From assembly GCA_001599815.1 (NCBI GenBank), contig BCIA01000002.1:2487831-2551830 (forward strand): a stretch of DNA of 64,000 nucleotides, in the 5' to 3' direction. Position numbers and translations under genes: made by a program. The stretch comes from Furcasterigmium furcatum. Its lineage: Eukaryota > Ascomycota > Sordariomycetes > Glomerellales > Plectosphaerellaceae. The notes beneath the pieces are model-generated. The model ran no database searches, was not told where the DNA came from, and saw only the letters and a list, made by a program, of their open reading frames with translations. Shown piece after piece: positions 42,211 to 54,493 of the stretch. Positions within the stretch are counted from its first letter, which is position 1, and every line of letters begins with the position of its first letter.

Positions 42211-43087
42211 ACATCAAGCAAGGGTGGGAGTGACAGGACTCTGGGCACCGGATTGGAAGCAACGCTGGCCGGGGCGTGGCATTGCATTGCATCAAGGCGT
42301 TCTTGTGGTTTGCGTGAATTGATCCTGTGTTTGATAGATACTCGGCTTCCGAGCATGAAGATAAACTTGTCATGACAGCACAAGGCACATCCAGCACCAC
42401 CAACAGTCTCGTCTGCCTCATCTGCCTGTCTGCAAACCTCACGCGTCCATGGGTAGTGGGGGTAGGGACCTATCTACCGAGCTAAGTAGAAGCGGACAGA
42501 ATCCCAGGAACGTCCATTATTAGGTAGGGACCCGACCTAGTACAGGAGCAGGTACCTAGTACGCTAGTCGGAAACATCTGCTGTTGTTGGTGAGGGAAAC
42601 TGGACCGACCCCCACCTGCTGGGTCAATCGTGTCGGGTCACACCAAGACCACAACGAGAGGGAGGCCAAGGATAAGGTAGATATCAGGCCCGCACTGTGC
42701 CTCGACCTGTTCCCCTGAGCAAACAGCGTCGGGAGCGAGTCGTCACAAGCAACAGTCTATTGCTCCGATGCTCGGCCCTCTGGTGATACAGTGGCTGGTA
42801 CCATAAATCGCACTGTCCGAGCCCGCTACTGTACGAAGAGCCGCGGCCACACAAGATGACATGGCAGAGGAAATTGGATATTGGAGTCATAGTTGAGCCA
42901 ACACCTCCCCAGAACGCGGACCAGTCCAAGTGTGGTCTTAAACAACAGGTTCTCATCCACAACTGGCCAGTCACATCCACCAACCCTCGTCCTCGTCGCG
43001 CAGCTCCTCATTCCGAATGAGATCTGAGGAACTGCCGCTCAGCCTCCATCTTACTTGCTCCTTGCTCTCGAAGACAACGTCTCCGTC
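42211..43087. other. Intergenic VOC gene / cystathionine gamma-synthase
   Basis: About 880 bp, no supported gene. TAGGTAGGG, GACCTAGTAC and GGTACCTAGTAC units lie at about 42522-42562. Confidence 0.4.
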
Positions 43088-45021
43088 ATGCCTAGCTTCG
43101 ATCTGGGCCAGTCCATCCCCCCGGATACTGCTCATGTGAGTCTCTCTTCCACACCGAGTCTGACTTGAGTGCTGACCATCCTTCAGGCTGTGAGCGTGTC
43201 TCTACCCACTTGGAGGGCCAATGTTGGCTACGAGGAAGGCGAGAATTGGGTTGTTGACAACATGTCAACGGGATACCCACGGTTGGTGCAGGCCTACTCT
43301 GCGTCCAGGCTTTCATTCTAACGCTGGGCAGGTTCTTCATCCACAAGAGCATTGATGCCCTGGCCAAGTACGTGGTCGAAGTCTACGGCCGCCCCGGCCA
43401 GCGAGCTATGCTGTTCCCGAATCCAACTGTGGCCTGGAGATGTGTCGACTTCATGCGCCGCCACTGCGAGCCCGCCCTTCTCACTGGGCTGGAAGTGATA
43501 GACTTTGGCTTGAACTTCTCCCGAGACTTGTCTCCCCAGCTGAAAACTCTGGCTCCTACCATCTCAGCCGTCATCTTCGCGGCCGAAGCCTTTTCAGTTG
43601 CCAAGCAATACTGGCAGCACTCGGGCGATGGGACGTCGAGCCGTCGGGCAGAGTTTTGCCATGGTCTGATCCAGAAGGGCTTGCTCTGCCGACCAGGCTC
43701 TAGCCCTCGAACTTCTCCGGGCAGTGGGCAAACCAAGGTTCCCTGTCGAGGCCCGAGGCGGTATCAACGCAGCTCCGTCGACTTCAACGCCAATACGGTG
43801 TCCAGTGGAACTACAAAGGCGCCCGCCATGACGGACAACGAGACTGACGTAGCTTCTGAGGCCGTGGAAAGCATGCGCTTCCTAGAAGAACGCTTCGGCC
43901 GAAACCTTGACCTCTCCCTGGTGGAACGAGCAAAATCCGCCATCCGCAGGCGGATTGCAGGCGCCATGGTCGCCGACCTCGAATCTAGCACTGCTTCACT
44001 GCCGCCCATGGCCACAAACGCAAGAGGCCTGGTCGACCTGGTGGAAGGCGACGTGTACTTGTACCCGTGTGGTATGAACGCCATTTTCAATGCCCACCGT
44101 GCCTTGCTTCATGCCAGGGGCGAGCTCAAGAGCATCAACTTTGGATTTCCGTACGTCGACACCCTCAAAATTCTGCAAAAATTCGGCCCGGGCTGCGAAT
44201 TTTATGGGAACGCCTCGTCTGAAGACTTGGACGATCTGGAGAGACGACTAGAGGGCGGCGAGCGTTTTCTGGCCCTTTTCTGCGAGTTCCCGTGTAACCC
44301 TCTCCTGACGTGCCCCGACCTCGTCCGCATTCGTCAGCTTGCCGACAAGTACGACTTTGCCGTTGTTGTGGACGAAACCATCGGTACATTTGTCAACGTG
44401 GACGTGGTCCAATTTGCGGATATCGTGGTCAGCAGCCTGACCAAGATCTTTTCGGGAGATTGCAACGTCATGGGCGGCAGCGGCATCCTCAACCCGGCAG
44501 GTCGGTACTATAAGGCTCTGAAGGACGCCTTTTCTTCCGACTTTCAAGACACCTACTGGCCCGAGGACGTCGTCTTTATGGAACGCAACAGCCGCGACTA
44601 CCAGTCTCGAATCGAGCGAACAGACCGAAATTCCGAAATGTTGTGCGATGTTCTGTCTGGCCACCCTCTGGTTAAACGCGTCTATTATCCAAAGGTCAAC
44701 CCTACCAGGGCAAATTACGAGGCCTGTCGGGTGCCCGGCGGCGGATACGGCGGTCTTCTTTCCGTCACGTTCAAGGAAAAGACGCGCGCCATGGCCTTTT
44801 TCGATGCGGTCGAAACGGCCAAAGGGCCCAGCCTCGGCACGAATTTCACCCTGAGCAGCCCGTACGCACTGCTAGCACACTATCAGGAATTGGACTGGGC
44901 GGCCCAGTTTGGAGTTGACCCGGATCTCATCAGGATCAGTGTTGGCCTAGAGGAAACCGAGGAGCTCAGGGACATCTTCTTGCGTGCTCTCCAGGCCGCC
45001 CAGCAGGTCAACGGCTCGTGA
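43088..45021 (+). CDS. STR2: Cystathionine gamma-synthase (Str2 / met-7 type)
   Basis: Three exons (43088-43135, 43187-43281, 43332-45021) give 610 residues. The C-terminal two thirds are a Cys/Met-metabolism PLP enzyme: YLYPCGMNAIFNAHRA, the PLP-stacking region FGFPYVDTLKILQKFGPG, FCEFPCNPLL, DKYDFAVVVDETIGTF, and the PLP-lysine motif SSLTKIFSG. An N-terminal extension of about 190 residues (VSVSLPTWRANVGYEEG...) is usual for the fungal Str2 branch. The enzyme joins O-acetylhomoserine and cysteine to make cystathionine in transsulfuration toward homocysteine. Residues about 195-240 are a low-complexity linker. The second intron uses a weak donor (GTTGGT) but the frame (YPR-FFIHKS) supports it. 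It converges on the SPX-RING gene, 153 bp stop to stop. Confidence 0.9.
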
Positions 45022-45174
45022 GGAGTAGCAAGTCCTTTCTGCATGCTGCACGGCACTTGGTACGAAAGCGTAATGTCTTCATATGCTGAGTCTGGCGGGG
45101 GAATAGTAGTAGTAAACAGGGGAAGTGGAGAAAAAGGGTATCATCAAAACAAATGACAGCCAAGTAGCCCTCGG

Positions 45175-46753
45175 TCACATGAGGATACACTCTTGGTGCT
45201 TGTATCCCGGGCCGTATTCTTCAACGCCTCTTTCGATGTCATTGGCCCTTGCCTTCTCGTCGACCTCTCTCCTAAAATACTTGCGCATCCAGCGGTCTAA
45301 TTCCATATCGAGATTATCAGCGGTCGCATCCAGGACAGCGTCCGCGCGGCATAATGGGCAGTGCCGCTCTCGCCGGCGTTGGATCTTGACAATGCAACGA
45401 ATGCAAAAAACGTGTTGACAAGACAACCGAACGGGCCGATAGGCGATCGCGAAGCAGACTGGGCAGAGATAATCGTTGAGTTGGGGGACCTGTGAAACGA
45501 GTTCGCTTGAGACCTGGGCGCAGATGTCTCGCGCCATAGTGCCCGCCAAGAGCTTGTCAGATCGGACCTCGACAGGAAAGGACTTGGACACGCTCAAAGA
45601 TGTGCGCTTGTCGAATTCTGTGGTAACCACGTGTCAGTCAGCCAGCCAACCAGGTTGTGGTGAGATATCGGGAAAGATGAGCCGTTGATATGAGAGGTAC
45701 TTACTCTTGAGGATTTTGTAGACGGCGGTCCTGTTGATCTCTTGGAACCGGATATTCTTCAGCAAGAGGGCATTGATATTTAAGAACCGAACGAGAGCTT
45801 CTCTGCTCTGAACCATTTTGAACTGCTGCGCGAGATTCCGCTGGGCCACTTGGTCCTGGAACCACTGTAGTTGTCGGGCCGCAGCAGAACTGTCGCGGGT
45901 GCCATGGTCCTGCTCGTAAGTCGAGAAGAAGACCTGGGCTTCGAGATACAGCTCGAAGATGGCGCGCCAGCGAGCCAAGTCGTTTTTGGAGAGGCGGCTT
46001 GGCTTGGTCAGGTGCGAAACTTGGTGACCCAAAGCAACGATCTCCTCCGTCATGGACTTCTCTTCCTGCGCTTGGAGAGCGTCGAGGCCGTTGACTTCCT
46101 GCTGAAGCATGTGGAAAAACTCGCCGTCAAAGACGAGAGGCACCTCAATCCTTTCGCACGCAGTCCCCGGGGCAGCTTCGGCGCCTGGTACAGCGACTGC
46201 TTGAGAAGATGCGGGCGATGCTGTAGGATCCGAATCGCGAGCCGGGACCACTAGGCGGGTACCGTCAAGCAGTGCGGGATTGTCTGACTGCAGGGTTGCC
46301 ACATGTTCCAGCAATTTGCGGGACGCAGGCGACAGCGACGCATCGACAGCGACGCCATCCTCGAGGTGAAGCAGAACGGTGAGTTTCGGTCTGAGGATCT
46401 TCGAGTCACCGGCGGCTGAGTTGGGCAGGGTTAGTCTAGTTGATTGCCGGGAATAGTGGCTGGGATAAACGTACCCTTCAGGCCGTACTTGACAGCCAAG
46501 GGCGAGTCAACATCCAGGTCGAGGTTGAGAAGCTGGCGAAGGGTTTCTGGGTCAAGGCCGAAGTCGGTCAACTCGCGGGCGACCCTCTTGAGGACCTTTT
46601 TGAGTTGACCATAGGGGATGGCCGAGTTAACCCAATGAGGAGGGTATTCTGGGCATGTCCATGTCAGCAGCACACCTCGGAGAGCAATTTGGAGGACGCT
46701 GAGACCTTACCCTCGCGGGATAGGGCGTCTTTCAGCTCGTGCGCAAACTTCAT
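45175..46753 (-). CDS. SPX-RING protein (putative E3 ubiquitin ligase)
   Basis: Four exons on the reverse strand (46753-46711, 46648-46475, 46415-45705, 45617-45175) give 456 residues. The N-terminus MKFAHELKDALSREGEYPPH followed by WVNSAIPYGQLKKVLKRV is a typical SPX start. SPX continues through EFFHMLQQEVNGLDALQAQE to NLAQQFKMVQSREALVRFLN, and these basic helices would bind inositol pyrophosphates. The C-terminal RING reads CPVCFAIAYRPVRLSCQHVF and CIRCIVKIQRRRERHCPLC, with all C3HC4 ligands present. SPX-RING proteins are fungal phosphate- or stress-linked ubiquitin ligases; the substrate here is unknown. It is divergent from the Jjj1-like gene. Phases agree at each join. Confidence 0.9.
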
Positions 46754-47837
46754 TGCGGGGACGGCAGGGAGGCATGAGGCCGGGTTGTGCGTCGATCAAG
46801 CAATACGACCTAACGGGTGGCATGAGGCAAAGAGCTTGCCGGGTCGGCATCCACAGGGGGATCTGGGGTAGAGCAGGGAGGTCGCTGTACGGCATTTGAA
46901 AAAGCGGTTCTAGAAGGAGTGGCAACGAGGCACATCCTTATATACTTCGAGGCTCGAAATGGAGGTTCTAGACAATCCGTCGTTGCCCGTGTGGAGTTTC
47001 CAGAATGGCCTAGCCCAACTGACATGGATGCAGAAAACCGGCGTGGCCACAGGGTTATTGGAGCTTCCAGGCAACCAGGGAGGCTTTCCTCCTGTGTTCC
47101 ACAGCGTCCCAGCCGAAGTTAGATAAGCGTGTGACTAACGACCCCACAGGCCTCGGTGAGGCGATGATGACGAAACCGGGATCACTCGAAGGGACTGCGA
47201 GTCGGGGATGGCTCAGGGCGGCAGGCACGGCAGGGGAAAGAGGGGCCAGTAAAACATTGCTAGCACCACGAGACCGCTCGCCAAGGCATACGGCGCTTGA
47301 GCGCTTCCAAGTAACCTGCAAGTGGTCAAGTAAGGGCTTGGTGCCGATGCATCTCTCAGGCCGAGCTCGGCCGAGAATAGCATTCAAACAGTCGTCGTCG
47401 GCATGGGTTGCGCTGAGAATGAAAAATCTCGAACTCCCCATGACTATGTCCCCAAATACCCCAAGCCTCCTCTCTTCCAGGTCAGGTTGGCCCAAGAGTT
47501 GAGCTGCCGGGGTCACAGGGTGTCCCAGGGCTTACGTACCCACAACTACTAACAAATCAGTACTACTAGTAACCAGGGATCCCGTCGCTCACTCTGGAGG
47601 TGAGCTTCTTTGGAGGGGTTGAGTACTGACACGCAGTGGGGGCCGCAAGAGGAGAGGGGCACACTGGCAGGAGGTCGGGTTCTTTATTCCATCCATCCAG
47701 CACCCCCAAGTGATACCCTCTTCGGTAGACCAATCCTCTCCAGAGGGGACACTTCTCGCACAACCCATTTGCCTCGACCCAGCAATAACCCCGGTGCCAG
47801 CTTCACCACACTTTCTAGCCGGTCCGCAGTTGTCAAC
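46754..47837. promoter_or_regulatory. Divergent region SPX-RING / Jjj1-like
   Basis: 1.08 kb between divergent starts. Reading frames on both strands at about 47055-47516 lack any domain and look accidental. GTACTACTAGTAACC is at about 47562-47576, a weaker relative of the dispersed motif. Confidence 0.4.
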
Positions 47838-49180
47838 ATGGGTGCGCAACAGTCCTCGGGCCGCGACAACCAGGGCGACAACGCTGGACCGACCAAGACT
47901 TGCTACTATGAGCTTCTCGGCGTAGAGCGCGATGCATCCGAAGACGAGTAACGTTGAATTGCCCCGATTATATCTGTTCCTGGCAGTTCCTGACTGAGTC
48001 GTTCGTCTCGCCAGCATCAAGCGAGCCTACAAGAAGAAAGCTTTGCTCCTCCATCCCGACCGCAACTATAATGATGTCGAAAATGCAACGCAGCGCTTCG
48101 CTGAGGTTCAGTCTGCCTACGAGGTTCTGTCAGACCCCCAAGAGAGGGCGTGGTACGATTCTCACCGCGAGGCCATACTTCGCGGCGTCAGCAACGACGA
48201 TGTCCACGACCATACTCCCGAATTCAACAACATCAAACTCACCTCAACCGAAGACATCCTCTCCCTGATCCGGCGTTTCAACGCAACAATACCTTTCACC
48301 GATGAACCCACCGGTTTCTTTGGCATCGCCGCGGAGACCTTTTCGCACCTTGCCGACGAAGAGGCAGCTGCCGGAGAATACGACATGGACGACCGACCGG
48401 ACTATCCACCATTTGGAGAGTCCTCTGACTCCTACGACCCCATTGTCAAGGCTTTCTATGCGGGCTGGGCTGGGTTCTCCACCAGGAAAACTTTCGCATG
48501 GAAGGATAAGTACAGGCTGAGCGATGCCCCTGATCGCCGCATTCGCCGTTTGATGGAGAAGGAGAACAAGAAACTGAGGGAAGACGCCGTTCGCGACTTC
48601 AACGATGCCGTCAGGTTCCTCGTCACCTTTGTGCGGAAACGGGACCCCAGGTATCTGCCCAATCATCAGACCAACGCCGAACGCCAGGCCGCCCTGCGCA
48701 ATGCCGCCGCCGCCCAGGCCGCCAGGTCCCGGGCCGCGAACCAGGAAAAGTTCAACGAGGAGGCTATTCCTGTCTGGGCTCAGCCTCGGAGTTTCGAAGA
48801 GCAAGGCGCTGGTCATTTTTCTGAGAGCGAAGAGGAATCCGAGGTAGAGCACATCGAGTGCGTGGTCTGCGACAAAATTTTCAAGAGCGAGAAGTCATAC
48901 GAAGCTCATGAGAAGAGCAAAAAGCATCTCAAGGCCGTTCAGCAGCTGCGCCGCCAGATGCGGACGGAAGGCGCCCAACTGGACCTTGACACACCTGATA
49001 CCGCGGCCACACCGGAAACATACACTGCAGGTGGTAATGCACACCTGGCCCACGATCCCCCCCTTGCGTCAGATGATGGCCATGAACCTCGGGTTCGGGC
49101 AAAGGATTCACGGGACTGCAACGGGAACGATGAAGGCGAGCATCTCGTTCAAAGGGGTGGCTCACCGGGTCTCTCCGGCG

Positions 49181-49226
<46 letters not shown>

Positions 49227-49654
49227 TGACAACGACGAGTACGCCGCCCGGGCTACGGTTGAACAGCACATGGCTACGAGTAATTCAGAGGATGAGCTGT
49301 TCAGCGACAGCCAGGTCCATAACCTCCAAGGCCTGTCTCTAGACGGACAAGCTAGTGAAAGCCTTGCGCCTCCTCAGAGAAAAATAGGCAAGGCCAAGGA
49401 AAAGCGCGCAAAGAAGGCTGCTCGCGAGGCGACGTCGGACCTGCAAGGGGTGGGTGCCTCGCCCTTACAGCAGCACATGATGTATTCTCCTGGTCGAGCT
49501 AACTTGCCTGCGACAGATTGTATGCGGTGTCTGCAAGAACATGTTTCCCTCCAAAACGAAGCTGTTCAATCACATCCGGGAAACGGGTCATGCGGAGGTC
49601 AAAGTCGCCTCGCCAACTCACAGGAGTAAGAAGAGCAGTAAGAAGGCCCGGTGA
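47838..49654 (+). CDS. JJJ1: Jjj1/DNAJC21-like cytosolic ribosome maturation co-chaperone
   Basis: Three exons (47838-47947, 48015-49449, 49517-49654) give 560 residues. An N-terminal J domain reads CYYELLGVERDAS, then KRAYKKKALLLHPDRN with intact HPD. A conserved middle region (DPIVKAFYAGWAGFSTRKTF) follows. A first C2H2 zinc finger is CVVCDKIFKSEKSYEAHEKS, and a second near the end is CGVCKNMFPSKTKLFNHIRE. A 16-residue Asp run encoded by GAC repeats lies between the fingers. This is the layout of yeast Jjj1 and human DNAJC21, which stimulate Hsp70 to release Arx1 and recycle factors from late 60S particles. The last intron (49450-49516) was placed by recovering the second finger. It is divergent from the SPX-RING gene. 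Confidence 0.93.
49183..49230 (+). repeat. GAC trinucleotide repeat coding for poly-Asp
   Basis: Fourteen GAC codons, then GAT and GAC, give 16 consecutive aspartates in the Jjj1-like protein. The near-pure repeat suggests length variation by slippage. Confidence 0.9.
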
Positions 49655-49830
49655 GCGGTCACCTATATTCCAGGTTGGGACTGCTCGCCACACCTGATCC
49701 CCTCCAATGCATCTTCAGGCTCGTTTACGAACATTCGCGGACAGCCAACTTCCGACGCCCAGCGACCAGAACAGCAGCCTCTGCCAAAATGTGATGCTGA
49801 ATCGTCCGTCTTCTCCCACCCAAATATTTG

Positions 49831-49860
49831 CCGCTGGTCCACGCTGGTCCACGCTGGCCC
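49831..49860 (+). repeat. Three 10-bp tandem units
   Basis: CCGCTGGTCC, ACGCTGGTCC and ACGCTGGCCC lie head to tail between the convergent Jjj1-like and ATG4 genes, about 20 bp from the ATG4 stop. Confidence 0.7.
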
Positions 49861-49878
49861 ATGGACACTCATGCCCAA

Positions 49879-51444
49879 TCACGACCTTGTTGAAATAATG
49901 TCCCCTTCCTCGGCATCGTCGCTGAGGCTTTCAACCTCGTCAATGGCACTCTGCCGGCTCCCATTCCCTCCCATGTTCAGCGGATCATGGTCCAAGACGT
50001 GGATCACGGCTTTTCCTTGGACATGCTTGACTGCTCTACTCCAGTCCTCCCAGTCATCTTCGTCGCGGATGAGGAAGCCAATGAGCATACTTGGATCCAT
50101 TTCCTTGATGTGGAGACGGCGCAGCCGTCGGGTGTGCGCGGAATCGACCTCCGATGATGTATAGTGGCTGGGATCTTCATGAAAGGGAAGCGCTGGTCTA
50201 GTAAAGTGCGGGTCGAGGTAGAATAGGAATGGGCTTTGAGCGCCGACAAAGTAATGCGAGGATGATGGCCGACCACTATCCTTTGCGTCAGCTGGTTCCT
50301 GGCAAGTGCTGAATTGACATACCCTGCGATGCCAACGGACTGTGGGAGCTGCAGCGCCGCGATCAGTGCCTCCCAATACACGGGCGTGATTTTATCGATG
50401 CCAAGTCTCGTGCCAACTAGAATCAGGGTGGGATGGAAGTCATCCCCCTCTGGCTTAGCAACGTGCATGAACCTATCTCGGTACACATCAGGTCCGTCGC
50501 CGGTGAAATATACACGGAGTTGAGGCTCATTCCGCTGCACGAGTGCCCTGATATGTCGTCAGCCAGTCTCCTCTACTGTCGGCACAATAGGTTCGGGGTG
50601 GGGTTTCTCACTGTATACATCTCGCAGTTGCTGATGGGCCAAACCACTCTCCTGGGTATTTCCCGCAAGCCGCCGCTCCGTGCTGCACGAATTGGTGCAG
50701 TGAGTATTTTGCTTTTGGATCATCCGCAAACTTGGAGAGAATCTCTTTCTCCCTGTCCGGGTCGGTGCCCCTGCGCCAGTCTATCACTTGGTCAGCCACT
50801 GTACGTTTGTAGAGCTGGTTTCCCTTGGGCTAACCTCGACCTAGTGTCTGGAATACCATGGTATTTGCCAGCAAGCTCTGACCGGAGCGAATCATGCAAC
50901 CCCAGCCAGTATCTGACGTGAAACCGTTGTGGTCAACCAGTTGGCTCTTGATCCGCATGGAAAGGGAAAGAGCTTGAGCAGCGCGGGGATCATTTGATTT
51001 CAGTATGGGCTGAAATTCAGAGCGGTACGTCATCCAGATCTTGGACTCGATGTCATCCAGGAATGCTGGGGGCCAACCACCGTCCTCCGACTGCCTGTCT
51101 TCGTCGAGAGCGACAACGGGCACAGTGCTGGTTGTGGCAGTGTCTGGCCCTTTCCCTGCCTGACTGTCTGACGTGCCCTGGTGTTCGCTACTTGGTGATG
51201 CGGGAGAAATGCCTCTGGTCGCCGGAGTCGCCGCCATGGGTGCTGGCTGGTCTCCAGCCACGGAGCTTCCGGCAGTGTCTGTGCTGCTACTAGCATCCTC
51301 ACAACTGCCAGCGAGACGGTACCTTTGCCCGAGACACCATACCGCCAGATTTCTCGATCGATCGTTCGTTGGCTCTGGGTCCCAAAACATCTGAACGATG
51401 CGACGATATCGGCCAAGGTCAACACTGGCCAGTGTCGACTCCAT
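49879..51444 (-). CDS. ATG4: ATG4, Atg8-processing cysteine protease
   Basis: Four exons on the reverse strand (51444-50841, 50780-50612, 50547-50323, 50275-49879) give 464 residues. The catalytic Cys is in SDTGWGCMIRSGQSLLAN. The partner Asp-His is in FYLDPHFTRPAL, and GIAGGRPSSSHYFVGAQ is the conserved loop before it. An insert of about 80 Ser/Pro/Thr-rich residues lies between the first helix and the protease core. Atg4 cleaves the Atg8 C-terminus for lipidation and later releases Atg8 from phosphatidylethanolamine. The C-terminus is acidic after EVESLSDDAEEGD. The acceptor of the third intron is the second AG (GGATAG), chosen because it restores AGGRPS. It is divergent from SQS1 and convergent with the Jjj1-like gene. 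Confidence 0.96.
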
Positions 51445-52320
51445 CGTGGGCGTCGGGCTGATCCGACTTTAGTGGCAAGGTTGGCGGGGGATAGAGCAAG
51501 CCGTTTCCCGCAGGACGAGTGAATACACCGATGGGTGAGGTTCTTTACCAGTTTTTGCCTTTCAGCCCCTAGCCGACACACTCCGATGCCGCCGAAATAA
51601 CACGGCTGAGGGGTGCAGGCAAGCACTCTTGAGACGGGCAGTGCGAGCGCTAATGACGTGAAGATGATAGCTACCGGCAGCTGACGATCGCTTCGATATT
51701 AACGGAGTTCGCTGCCGCTGTGGTTGCTAAGGATGGGAGCCAGTGCCCGGGTCGAAGAAGGACGCGGGCTGTTGTTTTCAAAGAGTCTGGTGACACATGG
51801 CTGCTCCTGGGTCCTGGGGCGTGGGTTGGATGTCGCTGGACCGATGTGACTGGCTGGATGCTGTTGCCTTGGGACTTCTTATCCGATAAGGTGCGCCCCT
51901 CACCTCATTGACGCCATGTGTTCCAGGAACCCCATCGCGGAAAAACTACGGCACTTCACTGGTTGCCTTGGGCTAGGTTTGGCTTCGTTGTTGTTGGACC
52001 TGGCTGGCTCTGCGTCTCGTGAACGAGTAGGCTGCATAGGTTGAGAGGTACACATAGAGTGTCACCGCAAGTTATATTCATTGCTTTCACATCAAGGGGG
52101 GTTTGGGTATCTTGTTTGATGATCAGGCAATGTCTGATCTCAACCTTGCCTCATCGTTGTACTCTTGAAAACCCATCAAACACATAAAGTCTTCACCATC
52201 CTACCTGTAAGACTCACATCATTAGGGGCAAAAACCTCCCACCTCTGACTCGCATGGGTAACTGATACGACGAAGGATTCGAACACGGAGGATCCTACCC
52301 CAGGGAGGAAAAGCCCTGCC
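51445..52320. promoter_or_regulatory. Divergent region ATG4 / SQS1
   Basis: 876 bp between divergent starts. No coding frame is credible, and no element is recognised. Confidence 0.4.
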
Positions 52321-54493
52321 ATGCCACGCAATGCGACGAGACGAGGGGGTCATACCGACTCGCCTCGCACAGGGGCGTTCAAGTTCCAAGCTAGTCAGAA
52401 CCAACAACGCAACCTTCTTCTCGGTATCGAGAACTCGACAGGTTGGCAAATCCAGGATCATATTCTTCTGCATGCGAAGGAGCTAATTGCCTCAAGGATT
52501 CACGTTGGCAGACGAGGCTCGGAGCACCATCCATGGAGGTTCCGCCTGGAGTCAGGATTCTCGCCTCAGGAGTCGGCCTGTGTCATTTGTCAGTGCTGGC
52601 GCAGTTGACCCATTGAAACAGCTCGAAGAGCAGCTGCAACGCAGAGCCCAAGAAGCCCTTGGTCATTTATCGGGGGGCGTCCCTAGCGCCAACGACGACA
52701 AGAATGACATTGCCGACGCTGTTACCGCCCGGGCAAACAACGGTCGTATTGCTGCAGAAGCTGCAACGAGTCTCACGGCTGAGGCCAAATCTGTCACCAC
52801 CGCCCTTGTCGGACATATGTCCACCGATAAACCAGGTTCCCCGAGTGAATCGGGAGAGACAGCGGCTAATGAACAGCCACTATCTATCCCGCAACCGGGC
52901 GCCTCGGCGGCGAATCTCCAAGCCCTGGACCCTACCAATCCTAAGCCAACCGAGGCAGCAGACGAGGCAGACGTGTGCCCGGCCTCGCCGCTCTTCTTTT
53001 TCGACACCGTCCGCGATACCTCACGCCCTCTGCGTGGAGAGGCTCCAACCGAAACAAAAACAGAGCAACCGGCAGTTTCGGATGCCGAGTCCAGTGAAGA
53101 TGTCATTCTCTTCAAGGGGAGAAATCAGATGCGGAATCGGACTCAGAACAAACCACAATTGCAGCAAGGTGCCAAGCAGGCAGCCTTTGATCTCCGCGAG
53201 ATTCGCGCTGAGATACAGCTTGTGGACGAAACCACGTTTTCTGACCCAAGTCACAAGGAAGCACAGTCGTCCCTCAACAAGCTGCCCTCGACCCCTCGAA
53301 CACTGACAAGGGCCCAGAAGAAGCGGGAGAAAAACGAAAGGAAGAAAAACAAGAAAAACAGGAAGGCGGGGCGGGGCGGTCAGGTTTCAGCCCTCGTCCA
53401 GAACATGTCTGAAATCGACGACGAGGAAGCGTTGGTTGCTGATTACATTGCCAACATGAAGCAACAGGACGATGGAATAGAGGCCAGCGCATGCCACAAC
53501 CAGCGTGACCTGGGGGGCTTGGACATGGCCGTCGACCTCAGTGGCGAGCTTGCGCCCGAGCCTGGTGCAGCAGACAGCGAAGCTTCGGAGCACGAATCCC
53601 TGAATGAGCTCAAACCCTCACTGGATTCACACAGAGAGCCTCGGGGACCAGGCTACGACGTGGGCTCGAGCAGAGGTTTCGACGTTGACAACTACGATTT
53701 CATGGACTGGAGTGGCCCCGTCACAAGCCGCTCGCGGAAGTCGAAGGGGTTGCCCCCAAACCTTAATCTTTCGGACTCGGATCTGGAGGCCCAGATGCGG
53801 GCCACATTCGAGAGCAGTCGCCTGAAGAAGGCGGAGAAGAGGAAAGAGCGGGACATGCTTCGTGCCAAGGGTCTACTTGGGTCCAGCGTGAAGCCGGACG
53901 ACCTTCGGGCCAAGTATCAGAACGGAATGAACCTCGAAGAAATCGCAAATGAGCTGAAGACATTCCTACTGGGTAACCAGACAAGGTATGTACAACCATG
54001 ACGCTCATTCCTCTCCTCGCCGATTCATACTGACCCGGACAGTCTGACCTTGCCTCCCATGGATAACCAAGCACGGAAGGTGATACACGAGTTGGCCAAC
54101 AAGTTCAACATCAAATCCAAGTCCACCGGCGCCGGTGATCAACGCCGGCCCACCCTGTATCGCACCGTCCGCACATTCAAGTACACCGAGGAAGTCTTTG
54201 AAGCAGCCATCGCGCGTGTCGGCCGCAAGTACTTTCCGCGCCGAGACCGGGCCAGCATCGCCGGAGCCCAGCGGCAGCCTCGTGGCCAAGGAGGCGGATC
54301 TGCTGCTCTTTCCTACCGGGATGGTGAGATCGTGGGTGGTTCCGCCCCGGAGTTGGGAGAAGGCAACAAGGGCCGCTTGATGCTGGAAAAGATGGGATGG
54401 AGCACCGGCACTGCGCTGGGTGCCACGACCAACAAGGGCATACTGACGCCCGTGGAGCAGAAGGTCAAGCGCGGGAAAGCCGGACTGGGCTGA
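52321..54493 (+). CDS. SQS1: SQS1/Pfa1-like R3H and G-patch protein
   Basis: Three exons (52321-52423, 52497-53985, 54043-54493) give 680 residues. The N-terminus is Arg/Gly-rich; after the first join come FTLADEARST and RSRPVSFVSAGAVDPLKQLE, characteristic of fungal Sqs1. A long disordered, acidic and Lys-rich middle follows, with RAQKKREKNERKKNKKNRK near residue 290. The C-terminus has an R3H domain (ARKVIHELANKFNIKSKSTG) and a G-patch (GRLMLEKMGWSTGTALGA). Sqs1 activates the DEAH helicase Prp43 in small-subunit maturation and splicing. The first intron was placed by frame: its branch-like GCTAAT and AAG acceptor give the phase needed for GFTLAD. It is divergent from ATG4. Confidence 0.9.

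Noticed and set aside
47055..47516. Overlapping 120-150 codon frames on both strands
   Set aside because: No domain, no clear start context, and position inside a divergent promoter region suggest chance open frames in GC-rich DNA.
52262..52285. GGATTCGAAC-like sequence resembling a tRNA T-arm
   Set aside because: The flanking bases cannot form the T stem, and no D or anticodon arm is present.
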